The notes under the pieces were generated by a model. The model worked only from the letters and a program-made list of their open reading frames with translations, was not told where the DNA came from and did no database searches. 64,000 bases of DNA, taken from assembly GCF_022397915.1 (NCBI RefSeq), contig NZ_JAKEUO010000014.1:88809-152808 (forward strand), given 5' to 3'. This DNA is from Vibrio sp. Isolate34 (GTDB lineage: Bacteria > Pseudomonadota > Gammaproteobacteria > Enterobacterales > Vibrionaceae). This document shows positions 35,479 to 45,515 of this stretch, one piece after another. The translations under genes and the position numbers were made by a program. Within the stretch, counting starts at the first letter, position 1. The number at the start of each line of letters is the position of its first letter.

Positions 35479-36267
35479 ATGTTATTACAACGTTCGATCC
35501 TTTCTCTAACCCCTCTTTTGTTAGCTAGCGGTGCTATCGCTGAAGAAACAGAAGTTCAAGATATGTCAGACCCATTAGCGGTCTACACACAAGTAGGCTT
35601 CGGCTACACCGACAAGGGCTTAAACCTAAAAGTCGGACAAACCTACGACACTGGCAGTGATACCACCATGGGCATGAATGTGTTCGAAATCAAAGGTATC
35701 GCTGGTGAGGCGATTGGTTGGAGCGGTCGAGGTGCAGACGACAGTATTGATTCCTTCCGCTTTAGAAACTTCGGTGTAGACCTAACTAATGGCAGAGGCT
35801 CGCAAGTTGATATGTCTTGGGATTTCGATAACAACCAAGGCAACGCGTCTTACAGCTTTATTCAAGCTTTACCACAAATGGGCATGTTTAATTTCTACCC
35901 GCTCGCTGGTGTCGGTATCGCAGCAGGTGAAGAGTTGGTTGAAGGCACTGGTGGCGATCTCGATGCCGATCAACTTCGCGACCGCTACAACATGCACGGT
36001 ACTTTCTACGTCGCAGGTATGTACGCCAAGATGCAACTCACTGACAAGGTTTGGCTGAACTATAACCCAATGTATTTAGGCACAATGTCGGGGTCTTCAA
36101 CGTTCAAAGATTTTGGCTTTGAGGGCAGTGACTCAGTACTCGCGCATGAATTTGCAGCAAGCTATCAGATCACTCCAAGAGCCAACGTTCGTTATTTCGC
36201 AAACTGGACTGAAAACACCAGTATTGAAGACGGTGATCACCGCATCGAATTTAACTATCAGTTTTAA
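35479..36267 (+). CDS. Outer-membrane beta-barrel protein
   Basis: 262 residues with a signal peptide ending SGAIAEE (about residue 20). Alternating hydrophobic strands and a C-terminal phenylalanine (IEFNYQF) mark an outer-membrane barrel, with size near the 12-strand Tsx-like range. No Tsx signature was recognised, so substrate is unknown. GAGG five bases before ATG gives the ribosome binding site. Below the stop, 36268-36407 is filled with short AT-rich repeats such as AGTTTCGAATAAAAA and AGTTTCGAATTTTTG. Confidence 0.75.
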   Translation: MLLQRSILSLTPLLLASGAIAEETEVQDMSDPLAVYTQVGFGYTDKGLNLKVGQTYDTGSDTTMGMNVFEIKGIAGEAIGWSGRGADDSIDSFRFRNFGVDLTNGRGSQVDMSWDFDNNQGNASYSFIQALPQMGMFNFYPLAGVGIAAGEELVEGTGGDLDADQLRDRYNMHGTFYVAGMYAKMQLTDKVWLNYNPMYLGTMSGSSTFKDFGFEGSDSVLAHEFAASYQITPRANVRYFANWTENTSIEDGDHRIEFNYQF

Positions 36268-36407
36268 CAAATCAGTTCTAACCAATCAATTTTAGCAAAG
36301 CCGTTTTAATTGAGCATTTCTAACGAACGGTTTCAATTTCTAAGAACAGTTTCAAATTAAAAAACCAAGTTTCGAATAAAAAAGTTTCGAATTTTTGAGG
36401 ACACAAC

Positions 36408-37912
36408 ATGAACATTTTATCTAAAGCGATAGCCGGTACTTTCACCTGACCACTTCGATCGACAGCGATGCTCGTTTCTGTAACGGCTTTGTTTTCAGCA
36501 ACAGCGATAGCTGGAAACGATAACCCAACAGAAACCCTTCAAACACGTGCGGGAGACTTCACCTTCGAAACCGACTTTCTTCATGGTATTCCAACATAAG
36601 AAAGTTCAGCGAAGCTGTTCGAACTGATGGACTATCAACGTGCGTCACAAGCTTACATTTGGTCGGTGCCTTTGGTTTCAAACTACGCATGGAAACAAGC
36701 TTATGCCGACATGGGTGCAGAGGACGGTCAAATTACTTATGTTGAATCTCATGAATCTAAGCTAGGAGGTCTAACTTACAACACCTCTACGCCTTACGCG
36801 ATTACTTGGTTTAACGTAGAAAAAGAGCCTGTTGTTATAGAAATTCCCACAGATGAACTGCGCGGTGCAGTGTACACTATGTGGGAATTTCTCAGATGAC
36901 CGAACCGGGCGTCTACGTGGTAAAAGCCAAAGGAGCAGAAACACCGACTAACCAGCCAAAAGGCGCTAAAGTTTTTGAGTCTGATACCAACTATGTTTTC
37001 TTCGGCGTTCGTTTAATGGCAGATTCAGACAAACAACGTATGAAAGACTTAGATGCTTTAAAAATTACAGACCTCAACGGTAAGCCACTGAGTGATAAAG
37101 GCGTCAACTTCCCTGAATGTGGTGAAGACGCCAAACACCCAAGAGGCATGGCATTTTGGAATACGTTGAATGAAGCTATTCAAGCAGAACCTGTAGCAGT
37201 GCGTGATCGTATGATGCACGACATGCTACGCCCACTGGGTATTGAGAAAGACATAGCATTTTCCCCATCTGCTCAACAGCGTGAGATTTTAGAGCAAGCT
37301 GTCGTGATGGGAGAAGCGATGGTTAAAAACATCGACTTCAACAAAACAGAACGCTTGCCACACGCAGCTTACGGTAAAGAAGGCAACTTTTGGGAAGTTG
37401 CAACGGCTTCAACACCGAACCAAGACCGTTACTAGGGTATGGATCTCGATGGCCGCGCAGCATGGTTTTATGAAGCTGTAACTAATGACGTAGCGATGCA
37501 CGGTTTTGAGAATGGCGGTTGGGGTCAGATCTATCTAGACAACTACCGTGATGATAGTGTTAAGGGGCTTAATAACAGCAACCACTACACTCTGACTCTG
37601 GATGGTGATGTAAACTTCGCTGATTTGTTCTGGACAATCACTGTTTATAACGTTGAGAACCGCGCCATCATTAACAACGACATTGAGCGTTCCGATGTAG
37701 GTTCAAACATCGAAGGTACGGTCAAAGACGCACAAGGCAATTACACCTTCCACTTCTCACCAACTAAGCCAGCAGGTGTGAATGAAGCTAACTGGGTGCA
37801 AACTCGAGAAGACGAAAACTGGTTTGTTTACTTCCGTGCATACTCACCAAGTAAAGCATTTGTCGCGCAGCAGCCAGAGACATTGCTGCCTAACTTTAAG
37901 CGTGTGAACTAG
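36408..37912 (+). pseudogene. DUF1254/DUF1214 protein gene, broken in four places
   Basis: Good ribosome binding site TTTGAGGA and ATG 36408. The product would be an exported ~500-residue DUF1254-DUF1214 protein. Lesions: TGA after 13 codons (within the signal region), TAA at about 36597 after GIPT, a one-base deletion near 36882 (MWEFLR then frame shift to GISQMTEPG), and TAG at 37433 before GMDLDGRAAWFYEA. Between lesions the family pattern holds: MDYQRASQAYIWSVPLV, NTSTPYAITWFNVEKEPVVIEIP, and C-terminal TLDGDVNFADLFWTITVYN. Function of intact relatives is not well known. The decay looks recent, since homology is clear. Confidence 0.85.
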
Positions 37913-37981
37913 ATCGCCTAGAGCGAGTCATATATGACCTGTTCACGCCAAAAGTAACTAATCAGGCTCACAGAGCAAAAC

Positions 37982-38012
37982 AAAAGAGGAGCCTCAGGGC
38001 TCCTCTTTTTTA
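37982..38012. terminator. Bidirectional terminator
   Basis: 12-bp perfect stem AAAAGAGGAGCC/GGCTCCTCTTTT (37982-37993, 37998-38009) with a TCAG loop, between the DUF1254 pseudogene and the convergent isomerase gene. Confidence 0.92.
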
Positions 38013-38054
38013 TCTTCTACCTTCATCTAGCAGGCAAATAGGCTCTTAATAGAA

Positions 38055-38693
38055 TTAGTCTAAAAGTGAACGAACATAGTCTGCAATGTCTGGGTTTTGG
38101 CAATGATCAAAGAAGCATTGTTGGAAACGCTCACTGCCAACCGCTGTTTTCAGGAGATCTTGGTCGATTGCTCTTAGCGAATCAATAAAGTTGTCTTTTA
38201 CCACCGCCGCTTTCACTTCATTCAAAATCGCTGCGTTACGCTGTTGTGGTTCGGCACGCTCCAATGGGTAACCTTGGCCACGCTCACCAGTGAAAGCCTT
38301 TTCGAATATGTAACGGATATTCAGCTCACCAGCCCAGCCAAAGCCTTTAGCAAAAGCAAGAGCAATAGCATTGCCGTTGTTGATTTGGTTAAACAAGAAC
38401 GCATCTGATGGCTCTAGGCAGTAACCACAAACCACACCCGGATGCAGGTTCAGTGACATCAAAGCCCCTTGACCTGTACCGCAACCTGTCACAACAAAGT
38501 CCACAGCCTTTGAGTTGATCAGAATGCTCGCCATGATACCGAGATGGATATACGTTAAGTGGTGATCATTCTCGTCTGTCATACCTAAGTTGAAAACATC
38601 GTGACCAATGCCACCAGCCACTGACTCTAGCTCAGCTGCAACCATGGCATTTTTACCTGCCTGACTGTTTTCCATCATTAAAGCGATTTTCAT
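38055..38693 (-). CDS. RpiB/LacA/LacB-family isomerase, DhuI-like
   Basis: 212 residues. VTGCGTGQGALMSLN near residue 68-82 matches the anion-binding and catalytic-Cys region (CGTG) of RpiB/LacAB enzymes, and PGVVCGYCLEPSDAFLFNQINNGNAIAL matches the next block. Longer than RpiB (~149). Family members paired with a KduD-like reductase, as here, isomerise the unsaturated uronate DHU (DhuI in streptococci). The same step is done by KduI in pectin users. Stop of the upstream kduD-like gene is 53 bases away, so one operon. Confidence 0.82.
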   Translation of the reverse strand: MKIALMMENSQAGKNAMVAAELESVAGGIGHDVFNLGMTDENDHHLTYIHLGIMASILINSKAVDFVVTGCGTGQGALMSLNLHPGVVCGYCLEPSDAFLFNQINNGNAIALAFAKGFGWAGELNIRYIFEKAFTGERGQGYPLERAEPQQRNAAILNEVKAAVVKDNFIDSLRAIDQDLLKTAVGSERFQQCFFDHCQNPDIADYVRSLLD

Positions 38694-38746
38694 TTATCTT
38701 CTCCTGCAAGATTGCTGCAAACTCAAAATTTAGAATAAAAAACCAA

Positions 38747-39508
38747 TTAGCGCGCTAACCAACCACCATCAACAGCAATTGTGTAGCCGTTAATGTAGTC
38801 CGATGCTGATGATGCTAAGAACACACAAGGACCTGCGATGTCTTGCGGTTTGCCCCAACGTTCAGCCGGAATACGCTCAAGGATCGCTTGATTGCGCACG
38901 GCATCTTCACGCAGAGCTTGAGTATTGTTAGTTTCCATATAACCGGGTGCTATCGCATTCACATTGATATTGTCTCGCGCCCATTCGTTCGCCATCGCAC
39001 GTGTCACTCCCATCACAGCACTTTTTGAAGCCGTATAGGAAGGAACTCGAATGCCACCTTGGAATGAAAGCATCGATGCAATGTTAATGATCTTTCCGCC
39101 AGTACCTTGAGCCTTAAACTGCTTTGCAACGGCCTGAGACATAAAGAACACGGTCTTGGTGTTCACGTTCATTACGTCATCCCAATCTTGCTCTGAGAAC
39201 TCAATAGCATCTTGGCGGCGAATAATTCCGGCATTGTTCACGAGGATGTCGACTTGGCCAAACTCAGCCAAAGTGCGCTCTATAATCCCTGGAATGCACG
39301 CTTGGTCGAGAAGGTCAGCACGAACGTTTAGGAACGTATGGCCTGCTGCATTCATTTTCTCAATCGTCTCTTCAGGCTCTGTACGGTTAACACCGACAAC
39401 TTTACAACCTGCTTCTGCTAGGCCTAATGCAATACCTTGCCCAAGTCCTGTATTACAGCCCGTCACTATCGCTACTTTCCCTTCCAGACTGAATGACTCT
39501 AAGATCAT
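38747..39508 (-). CDS. kduD: KduD/DhuD-like 2-dehydro-3-deoxy-gluconate 5-dehydrogenase
   Basis: 253 residues from ATG 39508 (GAGGA eight bases before it), the same length as E. coli KduD. Short-chain dehydrogenase fold: TGCNTGLGQG cofactor loop, NNAG, and SYTASK catalytic Tyr/Lys, ending AVDGGWLAR. It should reduce 3-deoxy-D-glycero-2,5-hexodiulosonate to KDG with NADH. It is transcribed ahead of the DhuI-like isomerase. The rest of the pathway (KDG kinase, lyase, transporter) is not adjacent. Confidence 0.88.
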   Translation of the reverse strand: MILESFSLEGKVAIVTGCNTGLGQGIALGLAEAGCKVVGVNRTEPEETIEKMNAAGHTFLNVRADLLDQACIPGIIERTLAEFGQVDILVNNAGIIRRQDAIEFSEQDWDDVMNVNTKTVFFMSQAVAKQFKAQGTGGKIINIASMLSFQGGIRVPSYTASKSAVMGVTRAMANEWARDNINVNAIAPGYMETNNTQALREDAVRNQAILERIPAERWGKPQDIAGPCVFLASSASDYINGYTIAVDGGWLAR

Positions 39509-39826
39509 GCTCGCTTCCTCAATTACATTGGATTCATTGCGTATCGTTATTATCAATAATTAAATCATACAATAAGATGTAAATGCGAGAGCGAGGTTGT
39601 AGAAGTTCGATCTTGAACCAAAATCCGTCTTACAAGTTGAAACGAGTACAACAAAATGAATGGATGAGATAATGATATGAAGAGGAGTGAATCTGTAACC
39701 GATGAGGAATAGATAGCTCGAAGATTCTCTAAATCAGATAATTTGGGATTATGACAACAATTCCATGGTTTATAAGGCAAAAAGGTTTATACATAATAAT
39801 GTGTTATTTAAAGTACTGAAATTATC

Positions 39827-41158
39827 ATGACGCTCAAAGAAATCCTGAAAATTCCCAATGTCCGCTACTTCTTGATGTTCAGAAGCAGCTACTTTGCGCG
39901 TTTTTACTACCCTATCTTCACCCTACTCTATTTAGATTACGGCTTAACCCTTTCTCAGTTTGCCATGCTCAACGTAGTTTGGGCGGCGACCATCGTGCTT
40001 GCAGAAGTTCCATCAGGGGCGTTCGCCGATACCTTAGGTCGCAAAAAGCTTGTTGTACTGTCTTCGATTGTCATGTTCATTGAGATCGCGATGATCGCAC
40101 TCGTGCCAACCGGAGACGCTAACTTGGTGTTCATGGTATTTTTGGTCAACCGGATACTCAGCGGGCTAGCAATGGCATTGGCAAGTGGTGCTGACGAGGC
40201 ACTGGCTTACGACACCTTAAAAGAACAAGGCAATGAAGAGTTGTGGCCGCGAGTGTTACAAATACAACTCCGTATCGCCTCAAGCGTTGGTATCTTTGTC
40301 ACCTTGATCGGTGCTGCGATGTACGATGTGAATTTCATGGCGAACATCTTTCATGCTCTTGGATTAGCAGAGCCAGAAAGCACCAAAGACCTGATGCGTA
40401 TTCCTGTATTTGCCACGCTATTGGTCGCCTTGCTCGCTATTTATGCCGCAGTAAATATGCGTGAAGAGAAGAAGGTGATGCCAAGCGATCAAAGCAAGTT
40501 AGCAACGACTATCGCCAGCCTCAAGTTAACGGCTGATACCGGTAAGTGGGTACTTGCCACGCCTTACGTGCTCTTCATCTTGCTCTATTACAGCCTGTTC
40601 GAACACACTTCACGCATGTTCTTAACCATGAACAGCCAATACTATCTCGCGATCGATATTCCTATTATCTATTTTGGTTTTATTGGCGCGGGAATCAGTT
40701 TGCTAAAAATCATTTTAGCGGGGCAAAGCCGCAGGTTGGCAGAAAGTATCGAGCCAAAAACCTTTATTATTGTCATGGGCTTAGCAAGTATCGCAATCTA
40801 TCATTGGATCAGTTTAGGTTGGCCAATCTATGGGGTAGTTCCTGCGCTGGTGCTTATTTTTATTATCATGACGATGAACATTTTCATCAGTTATCACCTG
40901 AACAAAAAGACCGAGTCACACAACCGAGCCACGGTTCTTAGTTTCAAAGGTTTGATGTTTAATCTCGGATACGGGCTGATCGGTATTTTGTATGCTTACT
41001 ACTACAAATTAGTCTCAAATAATTACACCGAGCAAGAAATAGAACAGAACCTTGCTTTCCTAGCATCGCTATCTTCGTTTTGCTATTACTTCGCTTTATT
41101 GTTCGTTTTGATTAGCGCGCTGTTCTATTTCAAAAACAAGAAACAGCCGATCTTCTGA
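39827..41158 (+). CDS. Major facilitator superfamily transporter
   Basis: 443 residues, about twelve hydrophobic helices. GAFADTLGRKKLV between helices 2 and 3 is the MFS loop motif (G-x3-D-x-G-R-K). NKKTESHNRATVLSFKG near residue 365 is typical of a multidrug/efflux-like subfamily with RATVLS. Divergent from kduD, with 318 bases between. Substrate unknown; import of sugar products is possible but not shown. Confidence 0.85.
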   Translation: MTLKEILKIPNVRYFLMFRSSYFARFYYPIFTLLYLDYGLTLSQFAMLNVVWAATIVLAEVPSGAFADTLGRKKLVVLSSIVMFIEIAMIALVPTGDANLVFMVFLVNRILSGLAMALASGADEALAYDTLKEQGNEELWPRVLQIQLRIASSVGIFVTLIGAAMYDVNFMANIFHALGLAEPESTKDLMRIPVFATLLVALLAIYAAVNMREEKKVMPSDQSKLATTIASLKLTADTGKWVLATPYVLFILLYYSLFEHTSRMFLTMNSQYYLAIDIPIIYFGFIGAGISLLKIILAGQSRRLAESIEPKTFIIVMGLASIAIYHWISLGWPIYGVVPALVLIFIIMTMNIFISYHLNKKTESHNRATVLSFKGLMFNLGYGLIGILYAYYYKLVSNNYTEQEIEQNLAFLASLSSFCYYFALLFVLISALFYFKNKKQPIF

Positions 41159-41315
41159 AGAGCGCTCTAATACCTAATAGAAGATTAATGAAGAGGCTCT
41201 GTTTATAAAAATCCCATCGCGCTGCTCTTGTTTCTACGCAGCAGTATTGGTGATGTGGCAGTAGTTTGAATACCTCACAAGCCAAGCAAGGTTCAATTGT
41301 CTTGATTAAACGACA

Positions 41316-42503
41316 TCAAACGCTTAACGGTTCGTTAATATGACTAGGACAAACTGAAATCCTGTTTCGACCATTCTTTTTCGCTTGGTACAACGCCTTG
41401 TCTGTTCGACCTATGAATTCATCCCAACTCTCGTGTTGATGAAGCTGAGCGACACCAAAACTAGACGTGAGGGATAAATCATTTCCTTGTACTGCTGTGA
41501 TCTTTGAAATCGATAGGCGTAAATCGCTAGCAATTAATTGTGCGTGGTGGAAATCAACATTAGGTAATAAGATCATAATTTCATCACCACCAAAACGAAA
41601 TGCACTGGATGCAGGAGAAGTTTTAATCACACTTTGAATCATTTCGGCCGAAGACTTAATGACAAGATCACCTACAATATGTCCGTGTTGATCATTGATC
41701 GATTTAAAGTTATCAATATCCATCATGATGGCACTCACTGGGTTAGTAGAAACCTGCTTCATCATAACAGGAACCATTTCATCGAGTGCTCTGCGATTCC
41801 CCAGTGTCGTTAAATGATCTCTATAAGAAAGGTCATGAATCGAACTATGTAGCCTAGCATTGATCATCCACAGCATTGTGAAACTCATAGACACAATAAG
41901 AACAATACTGAACAAGAAGACGGCCTGATGAATCAGACCGGCTGCCATAAAATCATTCAGTTCAGCAGAGAAGAACGCCACGCTGACTCGAAAAGCCATG
42001 AAGCCACTATAAACCGCAAATGACAAGGCCATCATCCGAGTGGCTAAAGTCAAATCATCACGTTGTCCCTTCAATACTGCAAACGCGGTGCACAGAGTCA
42101 CAAAAGCCAAATACACACTGATGATGATAATGCGAGCCTTGATAGATGGCACATAGTAAGTAAAGTAAATGAAGCTGGGCAAAAGAGCCAGTATCAATAG
42201 ACCGCTGAGATAAGTGCATTTTAGGGAATATTCTCGAAACATGCACAAACTATACAAGGTCAAATGAAAGCCAAGTACGATGACCATATTGGCACCAATG
42301 ACACTGATCCAGTCTGGAGCCTCTCCTCTTAGGCTCAACAGTAGCGGGCCTGTCCCAATAACAAATATTGAAATTGAGAACATTGACAGCCCTTTAATAG
42401 ACTGCTGAGTGAACTGGAATAACAGTAAACCAATACAATAAATAAAAGAGAACAAAATAATAATAAAATTAAGTGTTCTCATATCGAGCGAATAACCATC
42501 CAT
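41316..42503 (-). CDS. Membrane-bound diguanylate cyclase (GGDEF)
   Basis: 395 residues. About six or seven membrane helices in residues 10-210 form an unclassified sensor. The GGDEF domain (residues ~222-388) holds DHLTTLGNRRAL, MMDIDNFKSIND (metal site) and RFGGDEIMILL with the active loop at 305-309, so it should make cyclic di-GMP. The RxxD inhibitory site five residues upstream is absent (SPAS there). Start follows codon ATG 42503; an internal ATG at residue 8 is possible. Confidence 0.9.
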   Translation of the reverse strand: MDGYSLDMRTLNFIIILFSFIYCIGLLLFQFTQQSIKGLSMFSISIFVIGTGPLLLSLRGEAPDWISVIGANMVIVLGFHLTLYSLCMFREYSLKCTYLSGLLILALLPSFIYFTYYVPSIKARIIIISVYLAFVTLCTAFAVLKGQRDDLTLATRMMALSFAVYSGFMAFRVSVAFFSAELNDFMAAGLIHQAVFLFSIVLIVSMSFTMLWMINARLHSSIHDLSYRDHLTTLGNRRALDEMVPVMMKQVSTNPVSAIMMDIDNFKSINDQHGHIVGDLVIKSSAEMIQSVIKTSPASSAFRFGGDEIMILLPNVDFHHAQLIASDLRLSISKITAVQGNDLSLTSSFGVAQLHQHESWDEFIGRTDKALYQAKKNGRNRISVCPSHINEPLSV

Positions 42504-42857
42504 GACTAGCTCTATTTCCTATGTTCAAATGAACCACAGAGTAATGATAATTACCTAAGTAATACAAAGATACCTTACATTCACCATTTGCATCACATTA
42601 TGCTCGATCAACATCGCACTTAAGCAAATACACACCTACCAGTCAAAGCCAAGCGAACGCCGTTTAATATGGCATAAAAGCTTATCAAGCAAACATGTAA
42701 ACTCGATGAGCATGTAAAACTAGGTTGATACTCTCTATTTTTCACTCTTACGCCTAACCACTTCTCATTAGTTACTTGGTTGAATAGCACCTGTCTGGCA
42801 TTATGCGCTCAAGAAATCCGTGGTTATTACGCGGTACAGAATGAACGAAGGTAGTCA
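42504..42857. other. Control region between the cyclase and the PhyH gene
   Basis: 354 bases, no gene supported. A repeated CATGTAAA (twice, near 42695 and 42711) lies about 150 bases before the PhyH start. Confidence 0.4.
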
Positions 42858-43646
42858 GTGGTAGAAAACAGCCAACAATTAAGTAGCCAATACGACGAGC
42901 ATGGTTACTTTGTTATCAGAAATTATTTCGATGAAGCTCAGATAGCATCGCTTAGAGAAGTCGTGCTGAAATTTCATGAGTCATGGAAAGCAGACAACGA
43001 AGAGTTCTATCAAGAAGAGGCATTTAACTCATCTTTGATTACAGGCAGCGAGTATCTACCCGCCAACGATAGAACCGTACTGTTTGACTTCATCAGCTCA
43101 AAAAAAGTCATGGAAGTGGTCGATGCGGTCATACCTAACAAGCCTGCATTCATGAACACACAGCTGTTCTTCAACCCTGTGAACCCGCAACAAAAAGATT
43201 TCTGGCATCGCGACTGTCAATACGACTATGACATTGATGATCAGATGAAAGTCATCATGGAAACCCAAGTATTACACCTCCGCGTACCAATATTTGAGGA
43301 GCCCGGAATGGAGCTTATCCCCGGAACACACAAACGTTGGGACAACGAAGAAGAATACAACGTTCGCCAAGAAGTAAATGGAAAGGTAAGCAGCGATGCC
43401 ATCTCTGGCGGTAAACAGATACCGTTAGAAGCGGGCGACTTGTTAGTCTTTTCTGCGGATATGATCCACCGAGGTCGATACGGGTTGGATCGTTTAGCAT
43501 TGGATATTTTGATCTTTGACTCAGCGGCAGACTATGTCGACTACGTTGATGACGACTGCTTACCAACGCCAGCAATGCTAAGCAATATTGCTGATCCAAG
43601 ATTGTTTATGAACACGCTACACTTAAAGTCGATGCAGTACTCATAA
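42858..43646 (+). CDS. Phytanoyl-CoA dioxygenase (PhyH) family protein
   Basis: 262 residues. Start is GTG 42858 with AAGG seven bases before; the nearby ATG at 42841 runs into TAG at once. Iron ligands are visible: H117 and D119 in FWHRDC and H204 in MIHRGRYG, with Arg nearby for 2-oxoglutarate. The pattern PGMELIPGTHKRW is also typical. It should be an Fe(II)/2-oxoglutarate hydroxylase of unknown substrate. The MDR reductase gene follows after 19 bases, so both act in one pathway. Confidence 0.85.
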   Translation: MVENSQQLSSQYDEHGYFVIRNYFDEAQIASLREVVLKFHESWKADNEEFYQEEAFNSSLITGSEYLPANDRTVLFDFISSKKVMEVVDAVIPNKPAFMNTQLFFNPVNPQQKDFWHRDCQYDYDIDDQMKVIMETQVLHLRVPIFEEPGMELIPGTHKRWDNEEEYNVRQEVNGKVSSDAISGGKQIPLEAGDLLVFSADMIHRGRYGLDRLALDILIFDSAADYVDYVDDDCLPTPAMLSNIADPRLFMNTLHLKSMQYS

Positions 43647-43665
43647 CCACAAAGGTGCCCGAACC

Positions 43666-44655
43666 ATGACCGACACTAAGCAAAATACCCGAATTAGCCA
43701 GTTCCGTTTCGGGCAGCCGAAAGAGTCTCTCAAACTAGAACATGTCACTTTAGGCGCGCTTGATAAAGATAAGGTGCGAATACAAGTTGAAGCGACCAAT
43801 ATCAACCCTAGTGACCTACTGTCGATTTACGGTGTTGGGCAATACAAACACAGCCACCAGCCGCCGAGAGTTCCGGGGTTTGAAGCGGTCGGAAGGGTTG
43901 TGGAGTCTGGTCATTCTGAGTTTCCTCTAAACCAGCGAGTGCTTGTAGCAACAAGCGGCACATGGCAAAGCTATGTCGATGTGTCACCAGACAACCTCTT
44001 TCACATTCCTCAGCACCTAGATAATGGCTACGCCTGTCAGTTATATATTAATGCGCTCACCGCGTGGGTACTGACGACAGAAGTGGCGAAGTTGACCAAA
44101 GAAGATGTGTTGATCATCAATGCTGGCAGTTCAGCCATTGGCAAGATTTTCTCTCAGTTGTCGGAATCACTTGGGTTTCAAATCATTGCCGTGACGTCAC
44201 AACCTGAGCGCACTCAAACGACTTCATGTTATGTGCTGGATGCCAACAGTGATTTGGTTGCACAAATTCAGCGACTCGGTTTGCCTCAACCAACAGTGGC
44301 CTTCGATGCGATTGGCGGTTCTCCGGGAACGGAGCTTGTTCATACTCTGGGTAACCAAGGCCGGTTTATCAACTATGGAACGCTTTCTCTGGATTTTTAC
44401 GAGCCACGCTTCTTCGAATACGCAAAAAAACAAGCTATCGATTTCAGTACCTTCTTCCTGCGCTATTGGGAAGAAGCAGAGGGTAAAGACATTCGTCGCG
44501 ACAAGTTCGATTCCATGTTAGAGCATTTTATCGCGAATGACATACAACTCGATGTCGACCGTTGTATTCCGCTAGATGAGGTCCAAACCGCGATTGATCT
44601 TATTGAGTCTAAAACCACAAGGTTAGATGGCAAGATCATCTTACTTCCGGTTTAG
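43666..44655 (+). CDS. Zinc-independent MDR oxidoreductase (quinone or enoyl reductase type)
   Basis: 329 residues. GroES-like N-terminal part with NINPSDLLSIYG and RVPGFEAVGRVVESG, then Rossmann fold INAGSSAIGKIFSQLSE (about residue 145). It lacks the catalytic-zinc Cys/His pair, as in quinone oxidoreductases and 2-enoyl thioester reductases. NADPH is the likely cofactor. Co-transcribed with the PhyH dioxygenase gene. Substrate unknown. Confidence 0.85.
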   Translation: MTDTKQNTRISQFRFGQPKESLKLEHVTLGALDKDKVRIQVEATNINPSDLLSIYGVGQYKHSHQPPRVPGFEAVGRVVESGHSEFPLNQRVLVATSGTWQSYVDVSPDNLFHIPQHLDNGYACQLYINALTAWVLTTEVAKLTKEDVLIINAGSSAIGKIFSQLSESLGFQIIAVTSQPERTQTTSCYVLDANSDLVAQIQRLGLPQPTVAFDAIGGSPGTELVHTLGNQGRFINYGTLSLDFYEPRFFEYAKKQAIDFSTFFLRYWEEAEGKDIRRDKFDSMLEHFIANDIQLDVDRCIPLDEVQTAIDLIESKTTRLDGKIILLPV

Positions 44656-44924
44656 GAGAAAAAGGCGATTGTGTGTCGAAAATGTCGCCAGATAAAGATT
44701 GATGTGTAACGTTTTTGGACAAAAGTTTGCCAGTGACTTCCCTAAATTAGCAATTCATGGATAACTAAAGGTATGGTAAAGCTAGTTGTGAAGAGCTAAT
44801 ACGATGAGTAAAATCGTACTAGCAAAAAGATTGGTTTATGTTGCCCGTTACGTTAAATCGATCACCTACGCACAACGGGTGTTATGCTCAATCAGGGCAA
44901 CTGAACCCACATTGATATCATGCT

Positions 44925-45428
44925 TTATTCCTTGCAACTTAGTCCTACTTTATTCATCACAAATAACTTTATATTCTCAGATGCGTCTAATGCAGAATGA
45001 TAACCGTCATCCGTGTTTATTGCAGGGCAATAAGTATCACTTTTATCTATTAATTTAAATAATACTTGCCCATGAATAAGTTTAGCCTCCACTATTTCAA
45101 ATAGTTGTTCATGCCCAAACAGAAAATTAACACCGAACATTAGTTCATTTTCTTCATGGAATCGATCAAAGCTATCAAGCCATTCGCTGACATAAATTGG
45201 ATTTACTCGAAGTGTTTGTCCTTTTACAATAGCTTCAACCTTCCCTTTGGTACCAAATATTAGGTTTAGTTGCTTTTCCAACTGTTGGAGTTGCTCAAGA
45301 AAAAGTGTATTTAAATTATCCTCCACCTGCTTTTTTAGTTTTAGTTCATGCTCAACACGATCAAACAAAGAATCCTGCCCACCTTTGTGTTTACGGCAGC
45401 TGAAAATATAGCTTTTATCAATTCCCAC
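44925..45428 (-). CDS. Hypothetical protein
   Basis: 167 residues, no family recognised. Residues ~24-55 (RVEHELKLKKQVEDNLNTLF then LQQLEKQL) look like a coiled coil, followed by a mixed alpha/beta part. No signal peptide or membrane helix. Codon use appears AT-richer than most neighbours, which with the IS remnant 90 bases upstream suggests an acquired gene. The region 44656-44924 holds no gene I can support. Confidence 0.55.
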   Translation of the reverse strand: MGIDKSYIFSCRKHKGGQDSLFDRVEHELKLKKQVEDNLNTLFLEQLQQLEKQLNLIFGTKGKVEAIVKGQTLRVNPIYVSEWLDSFDRFHEENELMFGVNFLFGHEQLFEIVEAKLIHGQVLFKLIDKSDTYCPAINTDDGYHSALDASENIKLFVMNKVGLSCKE

Positions 45429-45515
45429 ATATAGGTTCCTTACTAGTACAGATTAACCCGCATCTTGAACTTCACTTTTCTGAGGAGCTAGGCAATTTGG
45501 GCTGAAGGTTATCTT

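Noticed and set aside
36408..36460. TGA in the DUF1254 gene as a selenocysteine codon
   Set aside because: It lies in the signal peptide and the gene has other nonsense codons and a frameshift; decay explains it better.
44656..44924. Possible integron attC site
   Set aside because: I looked for paired RYYYAAC/GTTRRRY arms with a long imperfect hairpin and found none; no integrase is present.
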